This document shows positions 43,367-50,740 of a DNA stretch of 50,740 nucleotides, piece after piece. A program made the translations under genes and the position numbers. Every line of letters starts with the position of its first letter. Positions within the stretch are counted from its first letter, which is position 1. This stretch comes from Stenotrophomonas maltophilia (GTDB taxonomy: Bacteria > Pseudomonadota > Gammaproteobacteria > Xanthomonadales > Xanthomonadaceae), in contig NZ_RAVT01000037.1 of assembly GCF_013464915.1 (NCBI RefSeq), forward strand, positions 17,442 to 68,181. Reading direction: 5' to 3'. The notes under the pieces are model-generated. The model had not been told where the DNA came from and did not search any database. It saw only the letters and a program-made list of their open reading frames with translations.

Positions 43367-46300
43367 GCCCGCCGACCGAGGGCGACTCGGCTTCCTGCTT
43401 CTCCAGCTCGCGCTTCACCGCTTCCGGCGAGCGCGTGTACGGGGCCAGCCGCGCGTAGAACGCCGGCACCACGAACAGCGACAGGAAGGTCGAGAGGGTC
43501 ACGCCGAAGATGATCACGATGCCGATGGTGCCACGGCTGGCCGAGCCGGGACCACCGGCTACCACCAGCGGGATCGCACCGACCACGGTGGCGATCGAGG
43601 TCATCAGGATCGGGCGCAGGCGCACCATCGCCGATTCGATGATGGCCTCGCGCACCGTGCGCCCGTCATCGCGCAGCTGGTTGGCGAATTCGACGATGAG
43701 GATGCCGTTCTTTGCCGCCAGGCCGACCAGCATGACGATGCCGATCTGGCTGAAAAGATTCACCGTGCCCCCGCTCACCCACAGGCCCACCAGCGCGCCC
43801 AGCACGCCCAGCGGCACGGTCAGCATGATGGTGAGCGGGTGGATGAAGCTTTCGAACTGCGCGGCCAGCACCAGGTACACCACCAGCAGGGCCATGGCGA
43901 AGGTCAGCAGCACGGCGCCACCGGCACTCTGGTACTCGCGCGATTCGCCCTTCCAGTTCACCTGCGCGTACTGCGGCAGCTCTTCGCGGGCCACGTTCTG
44001 CGCCCAGGCGATGGCCTCGCCCAGCGGATAGCCTGGCGCCAGGCCGGCGGTGATGGTGATCGAGCGCAGGCGGTTGAAGCGGTTCAGCGTGCCCGCCTCG
44101 GCCACTTCACTGAGCGTGACCAGGTTGGACAGCGGCACCAGCTCACCGGAGGTGGCACGCACGCGGATCGCGGCCAGGTCGGCCGGGCTGGCGCGTCCAT
44201 CGCGACCGGCCTGGACCAGCACGTCGTACTCCTCACCGTTGTCGACGAAGGTGGTGACACGACGCGAACCCATCATGGTTTCCAGCGCCGAACCGATTGC
44301 GGTGACCGGCACGCCGAGGTCGGCCGCACGCTGGCGGTCGATGTTCACCCGCATCTGCGGCCGGGTTTCCTTGTAGTCCGAATCCGGGCCGACCAGGCCG
44401 GGATTGTCGGCCATGCGCAGCAGGATGCGGTCGCGCCACTGGGCGATTTCCGCGTACTCCGGCCCGCCCAGCACGATCTGGAAGGGCTGGCCGCCACTGC
44501 GCACCAGGCCACCGCCCACCTGCGTGCGAACGCGCACGCCGCGCATGGTGTCCAGTTCCTTCTGCAGCTCATTGGCCACTTCCGGCGTGCCCTCGCTGCG
44601 CTGGCGCCACGGCTGCAGGAAGATGCTGACGCGGCCGGTGTGCATTTCCTCGCTGGCACCCCAACCACCCGGCACGCGCGGATTGGCACGCACGATCGGC
44701 TTGTCCGGGCCGACATGCGGCGCCAGCAGCGCTTCCACCTGCTGTACCTGCTGCACGGTGTAGTCGTAACCGGCGCCTTCCGGGCCGTCGATCATGATCT
44801 GGAATGAACCGCGGTCTTCGGCCGGCGCCAGCTCCGACGGCAGCAGCTTCAGCAGGCCCCAGCTGGCGGCCAGCGCGGCCACCATCACCAGCAGGTAGAT
44901 CCAGGTGCGGTCGACATGGTGGTCGAGCACGCGGCCATAGCCCGAGGCCAGGCGTTCCAGGTTGCGGTTGATGAAGCCATGCAGGCCGCGCGGTGCCTGC
45001 CCGGTGTGCGGCTTGAGCAGCTTGGAGGCCATCATCGGCGTCAGCGTCAGCGCCACGAACGCGGACAACGCCACTGCTGCCGCCAGCGCCACCGCCAGTT
45101 CGCGGAACAGGCGACCGGTATTGCCTTCCAGGAAGCCGACCGGCAGGAACACCGCCACCAGCACGGCGGTGGTGGCGATCACCGCGAAGGCAACCTGCGT
45201 GGTACCGCGCTTGGAGGCCACCAATGGGGGCTCGCCCAGATCGATGCGGCGCTGCACGTTCTCCACCACCACGATCGCATCGTCCACCACCAGGCCGATG
45301 CACAGCACCAGCGCAAGCAGGGTCAGCAGGTTGATCGAGAAGTCGAACGCATACAGTGCGATGAACGCCGCGACCAGGCAGACCGGCACCGTCACCGCCG
45401 GAATCAGTGCGGCGCGGAAGCTGCCCAGGAACAGCCAGATCACCGCCAGCACCAGGATCATCGCCTCCACCAGCGTGGCGTAGACGCGGTCCACGGCGGC
45501 TTCGATGAAGGTGGTGTTGTCGAACGCCACGAAGATCTGCGTGCCCTTGGGCAGCGACAGCGCGACGCGTTCCGCTTCGGCACGCGCGGTGCGGGCCACG
45601 TCCAGCGAGTTGGCGGTGGAGGTCTTGACGATACCCAGGCCGATGCCGGGCTCGCCGTTGCTGCGGTAGTACGCGCGACGCTCGGCCGAGGCCAGTTCGA
45701 TCTTCGCCACGTCGCCCATGCGCACCACGTAGCCGTCGCGGCCCTTGCCCAGCGGGATGGTCGCGAAGTCTTCCGGCTTGATGTAGTTGCGCTCCACGCG
45801 CAGGGTGAAATCGCGGTCGGTCGACTCGATGCGGCCGGCCGGCAGTTCCACGTTCTCGTTGCGCAGTGCGGTTTCCACATCACCCGTGGTCAGCCCGCGC
45901 GCGGCCAGCTGGTCGCGATCCAGCCAGATGCGCATCGCATAGCGCTGGCGGCCACCGATGCGGACCTGGGCCACGCCATCGAGGCTGGAAAAACGATCGA
46001 CCACATAACGGTCGGCGTAATCGCTCAGCTCCAGCGTGTCCATGGTCGAGGAGACCATGTTGAACCAGATGATCGGGTCGGCATCGCTTTCGACCTTGGC
46101 GATCTCCGGCGGGCGCGCTTCCTCCGGCATGCGGTCGGCGACGCGGCTGACCGCATCGCGCACGTCATTGGCCGCCGCTTCGATATCGCGGTTGGAGGTG
46201 AACTCGATGCTGACCTGCGAGCGGCCGTTGGTGCTGCGCGCGTTGATGGTATCGATGCCTTCGATGCCAGCCAGTGCATCTTCCAGCACCTGGGTGATGC

Positions 46301-46484
46301 GGCTTTCGATGACGGCTGCCGAGGCGCCGGTGTAGTCCACCGACACCGACACGATCGGTGGATCGATGGCGGGCAGTTCGCGCAGGGTCAGGCGGGTGAA
46401 GGACATCACGCCCAGCACCAGCAGCAGCAGGCTCATCACCACGGCGAACACCGGCCGCTGGATGGAGATGTCGGACAGCTTCAT
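43359..46484 (-). CDS. RND multidrug efflux transporter (HAE1 type)
   Basis: Proton-driven inner-membrane pump of 1041 aa, the normal RND length. The N-terminus MKLSDISIQRPVFAVVMSLL has the family opening. The middle contains the duplicated large periplasmic loops. Helix 4 has the proton-relay aspartates in the LVLCIGLVVDDAIVVVENVQ segment, and the helix 10-12 region has IVMLVGLAAKNGILIVEFAN. It is translationally coupled to the adaptor gene upstream (ATGA overlap). No outer-membrane factor gene follows, so a chromosomal TolC homologue is likely used. Among S. maltophilia pumps the two-gene layout fits SmeMN or SmeGH; I cannot decide from sequence alone. Confidence 0.93.
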   Translation of the reverse strand: MKLSDISIQRPVFAVVMSLLLLVLGVMSFTRLTLRELPAIDPPIVSVSVDYTGASAAVIESRITQVLEDALAGIEGIDTINARSTNGRSQVSIEFTSNRDIEAAANDVRDAVSRVADRMPEEARPPEIAKVESDADPIIWFNMVSSTMDTLELSDYADRYVVDRFSSLDGVAQVRIGGRQRYAMRIWLDRDQLAARGLTTGDVETALRNENVELPAGRIESTDRDFTLRVERNYIKPEDFATIPLGKGRDGYVVRMGDVAKIELASAERRAYYRSNGEPGIGLGIVKTSTANSLDVARTARAEAERVALSLPKGTQIFVAFDNTTFIEAAVDRVYATLVEAMILVLAVIWLFLGSFRAALIPAVTVPVCLVAAFIALYAFDFSINLLTLLALVLCIGLVVDDAIVVVENVQRRIDLGEPPLVASKRGTTQVAFAVIATTAVLVAVFLPVGFLEGNTGRLFRELAVALAAAVALSAFVALTLTPMMASKLLKPHTGQAPRGLHGFINRNLERLASGYGRVLDHHVDRTWIYLLVMVAALAASWGLLKLLPSELAPAEDRGSFQIMIDGPEGAGYDYTVQQVQQVEALLAPHVGPDKPIVRANPRVPGGWGASEEMHTGRVSIFLQPWRQRSEGTPEVANELQKELDTMRGVRVRTQVGGGLVRSGGQPFQIVLGGPEYAEIAQWRDRILLRMADNPGLVGPDSDYKETRPQMRVNIDRQRAADLGVPVTAIGSALETMMGSRRVTTFVDNGEEYDVLVQAGRDGRASPADLAAIRVRATSGELVPLSNLVTLSEVAEAGTLNRFNRLRSITITAGLAPGYPLGEAIAWAQNVAREELPQYAQVNWKGESREYQSAGGAVLLTFAMALLVVYLVLAAQFESFIHPLTIMLTVPLGVLGALVGLWVSGGTVNLFSQIGIVMLVGLAAKNGILIVEFANQLRDDGRTVREAIIESAMVRLRPILMTSIATVVGAIPLVVAGGPGSASRGTIGIVIIFGVTLSTFLSLFVVPAFYARLAPYTRSPEAVKRELEKQEAESPSVGGHA

Positions 46485-47587
46485 CCGCCGTGGCCCTCGG
46501 CCGCGACCGGTGCCGGTGCATCAGCCGGCTTCGCACCGCTGGCCGGTGCCGCATCCCTGGCCGCGACCTTCAGGCCCGGGCGCAGCTTGCCGGTGCCGTC
46601 GACCACGATGCGCTGGCCGGCGTCCAGCCCCTGCTTGATCTCGACCACGCCGGCACGGCGCGCACCGGTCACCACGTCCACGCGCTCGACGCTGTCGTCG
46701 TTCTTGATGCGGTACACGAAGGTATCGCGGCCCACCTGCACCACGGCGATTTCCGGCACCACCAGTGCCGGGCGCTCGGGGCGGAACAGGCGCACGTCCA
46801 GCAGCATGCCCGGGCGCAGCGCGTGGTCGCCGTTGGCGAAGTCGGCACGCACGGTCACCGCGCGGGTAGCCGGGTCGATGCGCGCATCGATGGTGCTGAC
46901 CACGCCTTCGAAGCTGCGGCCCGGCCACGCCACGCTGGTGGCGCTGACCTTGTCACCGACACCCAGTGCGGCCAGTTCCACTTCCGGCACCTGGAAATCG
47001 ATGTGCATGTGCTCGATGTCGTCGAGCGTGGCGATCACCGTGGTCGGCGTCAGCAGCGTGCCCGGGCTGACCTGGCGGATGCCAAGCACGCCAGCGAACG
47101 GCGCGCGCACGCGGCGGTCACCGATGTCCGACTGCATCTGCGCCACGCGCGCCTCGGCGGCATCGCGGATCGACTTCTGCGTATCCAGCGTGGCGCTGGA
47201 GACCAGCCGCTGCGTGGCCAGCTCGCGCTGGCGCTTGTACAACTGGTCGGCCTCGTGGAAGGTGGCCTGCGCCTGCACCAGCGCCGCTTCCTGGGCCTGC
47301 CCGCGCAGGGTCACGATCGGTGCACCGGCGGCGATGTGCTGGCCGCTTTCGAAATGCACCTTCTCGACGATTTCGCTGACCTTGGCGGTGACGCTGATCG
47401 ACTCGCGCGCCTTGGCCGTGCCCAGCGCCTGCAGGGTGTCATTCCACTGCGTGGGCTGCACCACCTGCGCGGTGACCGGCACCGCTTCGCCCTGCCGACG
47501 TGCGGCGGCCTCCTGTTTGCCTGCGCACCCGGCCAGTACGGCCAGGCTGAGGCCAAGGGCCAGGGTCGAAGCGATACGAGCCAACAT
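46481..47587 (-). CDS. RND efflux periplasmic adaptor lipoprotein
   Basis: Membrane-fusion protein of 368 aa that bridges the RND pump and an outer-membrane channel. The signal MLARIASTLALGLSLAVLAG ends in lipobox LAGC, so the mature protein is lipid-anchored. The lipoyl half-motif (SEIVEKVHFESGQHIAAGAPI), a short alpha-hairpin (about 100-150), the second lipoyl half (RVRAPFAGVLGIRQVSPGTLL) and beta-barrel and membrane-proximal domains follow. The short hairpin is typical of RND rather than ABC adaptors. The C-terminus is Ala/Pro-rich (ASGAKPADAPAPVAAEGHGG). The start is fixed by the lipobox. It is the first gene of the efflux operon. Confidence 0.93.
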   Translation of the reverse strand: MLARIASTLALGLSLAVLAGCAGKQEAAARRQGEAVPVTAQVVQPTQWNDTLQALGTAKARESISVTAKVSEIVEKVHFESGQHIAAGAPIVTLRGQAQEAALVQAQATFHEADQLYKRQRELATQRLVSSATLDTQKSIRDAAEARVAQMQSDIGDRRVRAPFAGVLGIRQVSPGTLLTPTTVIATLDDIEHMHIDFQVPEVELAALGVGDKVSATSVAWPGRSFEGVVSTIDARIDPATRAVTVRADFANGDHALRPGMLLDVRLFRPERPALVVPEIAVVQVGRDTFVYRIKNDDSVERVDVVTGARRAGVVEIKQGLDAGQRIVVDGTGKLRPGLKVAARDAAPASGAKPADAPAPVAAEGHGG

Positions 47588-47899
47588 GAACGGTCCTGAT
47601 TGATCCACGGCCGCCGAGTGTAGGCAAGGGCCCGCAGAAGCGGTATGTGCCAAGCGTTTACCAGCGTGGAACCGAAGCCGTGATAGCGCCTTGAACCCGT
47701 TCCGTGCAAGGCTGCACATGGCAGTGTCGGCGTGTGTCGGGGTGTATCCAGCCGTGCACCGCAGGCGTTGCCATCGTAGAGTCGAAGCTGCCCGACGGAG
47801 GGCGTTGGGCAGGGGGCGGATCCTGGCGGGGATCCGGCCCCGTTTTTTTGTCCGGCAGCAACGCCAGGCATGGCCCGGCGCTACCGTTCCGCACGCGGG
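47588..47899. other. Intergenic region between efflux adaptor and copper receptor
   Basis: This 312-nt gap has no coding frame worth calling. It holds the leftward efflux promoter and, at its right, two consecutive hairpins ending in a run of seven T on the plus strand (see the terminator entry). No plus-strand gene is present to need that terminator. Confidence 0.5.
47790..47849 (+). terminator. Orphan plus-strand intrinsic terminator with preceding hairpin
   Basis: Hairpin GCCCGACG / CGTTGGGC (47790-47810) followed by stem GGGGCGGATCC / GGATCCGGCCCC (47813-47841) and TTTTTTT (47843-47849). It points rightward although the flanking genes all run leftward, so it may end a small non-coding RNA transcribed from the gap. 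Confidence 0.7.
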
Positions 47900-49963
47900 T
47901 CAATACCGGTAGCTCACCTTCATCCACAGGCTGCGCCCGGGCTCGTTGATGCGCACCGGATCGGCCGGGAAGCCGAAGTCGGCGCTGCCGGCCAGGTTCA
48001 GGTGCTCGCTGTAGGCGCGGTCGAACAGGTTGTCGATGCCTGCACTGAGCTGCAGCTGCGAACTGAAACGGTACGCGGCGTTGAGCGCGAACGTGGCGAA
48101 GCCGGCACTCGGCCCGAGGTCCTGGGCCACCACGTTGCCCTGCCCATCGGCAACGCGATGCTGGTGGGTCACCGCGCGCAGCAGTGCCCCGGCAGTCCAG
48201 CGCTGGCCTTCCCAGTTCGCACTCAGGCGGGCTTCCAGCGGCGGCATCTGCGGCAGCGGACGCTGCTGGTCGCGGTTCTCGCCCCAGGCGTAGGCCAGCG
48301 TGCCGCCCAGCTTCCACTGTTCGGCCAGGCTCACTTCCAGCCCAGCCTCGGCACCGGCGATGCGCGCATCGATGTTGCTGGCCTGGCTCATGCCCATCAT
48401 GCCGCTACCGTGATAGGTGAACAGGATGTAGTCCTGGATCTGCCCGGCGTAGGCCGAGACCCAGGCCTGCACGCGTGGGCCCTTGTACTGCAGGCCGACG
48501 TCAAGCTGGGTGGTGCGCTCGGGCTGGATGCCGGTGAATGCGTTCACCGCACCGGACGGGCCGTGGTCGGGCGAGAACAGCTCCCAGTAATCGGGCATGC
48601 GCTGGCTGTGGCCGAGACCGGCATACCAGGTCAGGCCGTCGGCCAGGTCCTGCTCGTAGCGCAGGAAACCGCTGCCGAGCCACTCCTTGCGCGTCTGCCC
48701 GGCGGTGGGATTGGGCCGGTTGCCCATCATGCCGCGGATCGACTGCCGCTCATCGCGCACGCTGGCGCGATCGATGCGCAGGCCACTGATCCAGCGCTGG
48801 TCGGTGCCGGCGCCCAGCGTCAGTTCGGTGAACACGCCATAGCGACGGAAGTTGGCATCGGTCTCCCACGCTGCCTGGCGGTAGGTATCGCGGCCCATGC
48901 CCATGCGGCCGCGGTGGCGGCTGTCTTCGCCATCCACGCCCGCCACCAGCTGCACGTCCTGCCAACGCCACTCGGAACTGACCCGGCCGCCCTGGGTACG
49001 GCGGTCCACGTTCGACGCCATCGGCATTGGCATCATGCTGTTGGGATTCGGCGTGCGCAGCGTGTAGTTGTCCATCACGTGGTCGGCTTCGTTGTAGTAC
49101 ACGTTGGCCTGCACCGTGTCCCACGCGCCCGGCAGGTTGCGCTTCTCGAAGCGTGCCGCGTAGCTGGTGCGCTCGAACGCGGCGCCGTCCATGCCGCGCC
49201 CGGCGTAGCGCGCGATCGCATCACCGGCACCGGCGGAGATTTCCAGCAGCGTATCGGCGTCCGGCGTCCAGCCAATGGCCACATCACCGTTCCACTTGCG
49301 CCACTTCGACGGCACCACCTCACCGTGGCCGTCCTTGTAGTCATCGGCTTCGGAGCGGTTGCCGCTGACGCGCACGTACCCGGTCGGGTTGCCCAGGGTC
49401 AGGTCCAGTACCTGGTCGTTGCGGTTGCGCGAACCGACCAGCGCGCTGGCATCGGCACGCAGGCCGGGTTCATCGAAGCGCGGTGTATCGCGCTCGAAGC
49501 GCACGGTGCCAGCCGACGCACCTGCGCCCCAGCGCACGCTCTGCGGGCCCTTGATGATGGTCAGCCGGTCGAAACTCTCCGGGGCGATGTAGGACAGCGG
49601 ATTGTCCATGCGCGACGGGCAGGCTCCGATCAGGTTGCCGTCGTTGCTGAGGATGTTCAGGCGCGAACCGAACATGCCGCGCAGCACCGGGTCACCGTTG
49701 GTGCCGCCATTGCGGATGGCGGAGAAGCCGGGAACGGTTTTCAGGTAATCGGCACCGTCGCTGGCCGGTACCGGTTGCCGCGGCAGGCGCGGATCGGTCA
49801 CCCAGTGCAGTGGCGACGACGGCGCGGCGGCGGTGACCACCATCGTGTCGAGGGTGCGCGCCTCGTCGGCAGGCGCAGCGTGGGCCAGTGACGCGGCCAC
49901 GGCCAGGCCAAGGGCAACCGGCAGGCGCGCGCAGGCGCCCGCGGGGCGGGAAGTCATTTTCAT
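47900..49963 (-). CDS. TonB-dependent copper receptor (OprC/NosA-like)
   Basis: Outer-membrane receptor of 687 aa. A signal peptide (LPVALGLAVAASLAHA) precedes a plug domain with LRGMFGSRLNILSNDGNLIGACPSRMDNP and LTIIKGPQSVRWGAGASAGT, characteristic of the copper-receptor subfamily. A 22-strand barrel follows, ending in the aromatic WMKVSYRY. Methionine-rich loops (NSMMPMPMASN, GMMGN, GSGMMGMSQ, RGRMGMGRD) could bind copper. The start ATG 49963 has GGAG at correct spacing. It lies 71 nt downstream of a Met/His-rich DUF2946 gene on the same strand, a pairing seen in copper-responsive loci. Confidence 0.92.
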   Translation of the reverse strand: MKMTSRPAGACARLPVALGLAVAASLAHAAPADEARTLDTMVVTAAAPSSPLHWVTDPRLPRQPVPASDGADYLKTVPGFSAIRNGGTNGDPVLRGMFGSRLNILSNDGNLIGACPSRMDNPLSYIAPESFDRLTIIKGPQSVRWGAGASAGTVRFERDTPRFDEPGLRADASALVGSRNRNDQVLDLTLGNPTGYVRVSGNRSEADDYKDGHGEVVPSKWRKWNGDVAIGWTPDADTLLEISAGAGDAIARYAGRGMDGAAFERTSYAARFEKRNLPGAWDTVQANVYYNEADHVMDNYTLRTPNPNSMMPMPMASNVDRRTQGGRVSSEWRWQDVQLVAGVDGEDSRHRGRMGMGRDTYRQAAWETDANFRRYGVFTELTLGAGTDQRWISGLRIDRASVRDERQSIRGMMGNRPNPTAGQTRKEWLGSGFLRYEQDLADGLTWYAGLGHSQRMPDYWELFSPDHGPSGAVNAFTGIQPERTTQLDVGLQYKGPRVQAWVSAYAGQIQDYILFTYHGSGMMGMSQASNIDARIAGAEAGLEVSLAEQWKLGGTLAYAWGENRDQQRPLPQMPPLEARLSANWEGQRWTAGALLRAVTHQHRVADGQGNVVAQDLGPSAGFATFALNAAYRFSSQLQLSAGIDNLFDRAYSEHLNLAGSADFGFPADPVRINEPGRSLWMKVSYRY

Positions 49964-50034
49964 CGGAACAGCTCCAAGGTACGCACGCGCGCACGGCGCC
50001 CGGTCAGGCGTCGTGCGGCAGATTCATGGGGATA

Positions 50035-50466
50035 TCAGCGGACGATGGAGAGGCGCGGTGGCCCACGTGCGGCATGCGCTGGCCAGTGCAGCGCGGGCAG
50101 CACCTGCTGCGACCACGGGAATACCAGGCGCGGCCGCCACAGCAACGGCAACAGCAGCACCAGCACCGCCAGCCACGGCAGCAGGCGCATGGCCAGCACG
50201 CAGTACTCGCAGGCTTCGCCATGCATGGCGTGGGGATCGGCCGGGCGGTTGGGCGCGGCCGGCGCAGCGCCCTGCTGATCGTGCCCGCCCATGGCCATGT
50301 CGTGCATGTGATGGCCCATGGCGGCGTGGTCCATGCCCGCCATTGCGGTGTGGTCCATCGGCGGCGCCTGCAGCTCGCGGCTGACCAGCGGCGCAAGCAC
50401 CATCAGCAGCGTCGCCAGGACGGCGAGCTGGAGCAGAAGGCGCTGCGGGCGGGACAAGCGGGTCAC
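50035..50466 (-). CDS. DUF2946 membrane protein, Met/His-rich
   Basis: A 143-aa protein with an N-terminal helix (LLLQLAVLATLLMVLAPLVS). The periplasmic Met/His-rich segment reads MDHTAMAGMDHAAMGHHMHD and continues MAMGGHD. A CxxC pair (ACEYCVLAM) and a second helix (LLPWLAVLVLLLPLLW) follow. The CEYC pair and histidines are the DUF2946 hallmark, and the composition suggests binding of copper. The start is put at GTG 50466, just before the first helix. Upstream codons belong to a repeat element and cannot be coding. It is probably co-transcribed with the copper receptor and supplies or buffers the metal in the periplasm. Confidence 0.82.
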   Translation of the reverse strand: MTRLSRPQRLLLQLAVLATLLMVLAPLVSRELQAPPMDHTAMAGMDHAAMGHHMHDMAMGGHDQQGAAPAAPNRPADPHAMHGEACEYCVLAMRLLPWLAVLVLLLPLLWRPRLVFPWSQQVLPALHWPAHAARGPPRLSIVR

Positions 50467-50525
50467 CGCGCTAGTGTAGAGGCGGGTCCAGGGTTGCCCT
50501 GTGCGACGAACGGTCGCAGGAGGGG

Positions 50526-50725
50526 GGTTGTCGGCAGGGCTGCGCCCTGCACCTGCCGAATCAACGTCAACGTCAAAAGCGGGCAATCCGTGGGATGGCG
50601 GGGTGGGTCCGGTTGCGGGAGACGCCGTAAATACGTCCATGTAGGCTCGGTCGCCGCATCCATGCGGCTCACGCCCCCGCAACCGGACCCACCCCGCCTT
50701 CGACAGATCTCTGCGGTCTGTCGGA
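50526..50725. repeat. Large palindromic dispersed element, copy 2
   Basis: Same layout as 34474-34680: GCAGGGCTGCGCCCTGC hairpin, spacer GCCGAATCAACGTCAACG, main arms at 50597-50620 and 50674-50698, inner hairpin around GCCGCATCCATGCGGC and a closing GACAGA/TCTGTC hairpin. The variable position in the stem is paired here (T-A) where copy 1 has a mismatch. It fills the end of the window upstream of the DUF2946 gene. Confidence 0.85.
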
Positions 50726-50740
50726 ACCACTCTCGGGGTG

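Noticed and set aside
44916-47603. Long open plus-strand frame opposite the RND and adaptor genes
   Set aside because: The translation is His/Gln/Arg-rich with no domain, while the minus strand encodes clear RND and adaptor proteins throughout.
50467-50730. N-terminal extension of the DUF2946 frame
   Set aside because: These codons lie in the large palindromic element; the same peptide appears opposite its other copy at 34.5 kb, so it reflects the repeat, not a gene.

Overview
The window is high-GC gammaproteobacterial DNA that reads as Stenotrophomonas, most likely the S. maltophilia complex. Three things point there: the many short hairpins beginning GTAG (SMAG-type REP elements: GTAGATCCACGCC..., GTAGAGCCGAGC..., GTAGTGCCGGCC..., GTAGAGTCGAC...), the Xanthomonadaceae-like gene order sucDC-pilSR-pilB-pilA-pilC-pilD-coaE, and the protein content. 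No search was run, so the genus is an inference.

Layout. 0-4 kb: nadE and sucCD, all leftward. 4.4-13.6 kb: a type IV pilus locus with the PilS/PilR two-component pair, PilB ATPase, two prepilins, PilC platform protein and PilD peptidase, followed by coaE. A good sigma-54 (-24/-12) site lies upstream of the main prepilin, as expected for PilR control. 13.8-17 kb: a leftward operon of two paralogous small exported proteins, an OmpR-type regulator and its histidine kinase. 17-20.7 kb: rimK, a small exported protein, a hot-dog thioesterase, an unknown membrane protein and a DUF805 protein.

20.9-28.5 kb is an apparent genomic island at a tRNA-Gly(CCC) gene. The tRNA is intact on the right (28470-28543). 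A degenerate copy of its 3' end plus about 100 bp of its downstream flank sits on the left (20891-21021). A frameshifted tyrosine-recombinase relic lies just inside the tRNA. The cargo is a compact peptide-export system: a 67-aa precursor with a textbook double-glycine leader, a CPBP intramembrane protease homologue (probably immunity or processing), a C39-peptidase ABC exporter and an HlyD-type adaptor. Facing it are an exported protein and a lipoprotein of unknown function. This is the best candidate for an undescribed system here: a putative class II microcin or RaxX-like secreted peptide.

28.6-38 kb: a GDSL autotransporter esterase, thiS, thiG, trmB, an SLC13-type transporter, a repeat-rich intergenic region (a large palindromic element followed by a roughly 108-bp tandem array), a Rieske ferredoxin, a small membrane protein, an FAH-family hydrolase, mscL and an M28 peptidase. 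39.1-40.1 kb: a lower-GC orphan gene with a C-terminal HEPN-like RNase motif, possibly an acquired defence or toxin gene. 40.2-50.5 kb: a TrmH-family methyltransferase, an AGCS symporter, a GNAT acetyltransferase, an RND efflux pair without an outer-membrane gene, and a copper cassette (DUF2946 protein plus TonB-dependent copper receptor). The window ends in a second copy of the large palindromic element.
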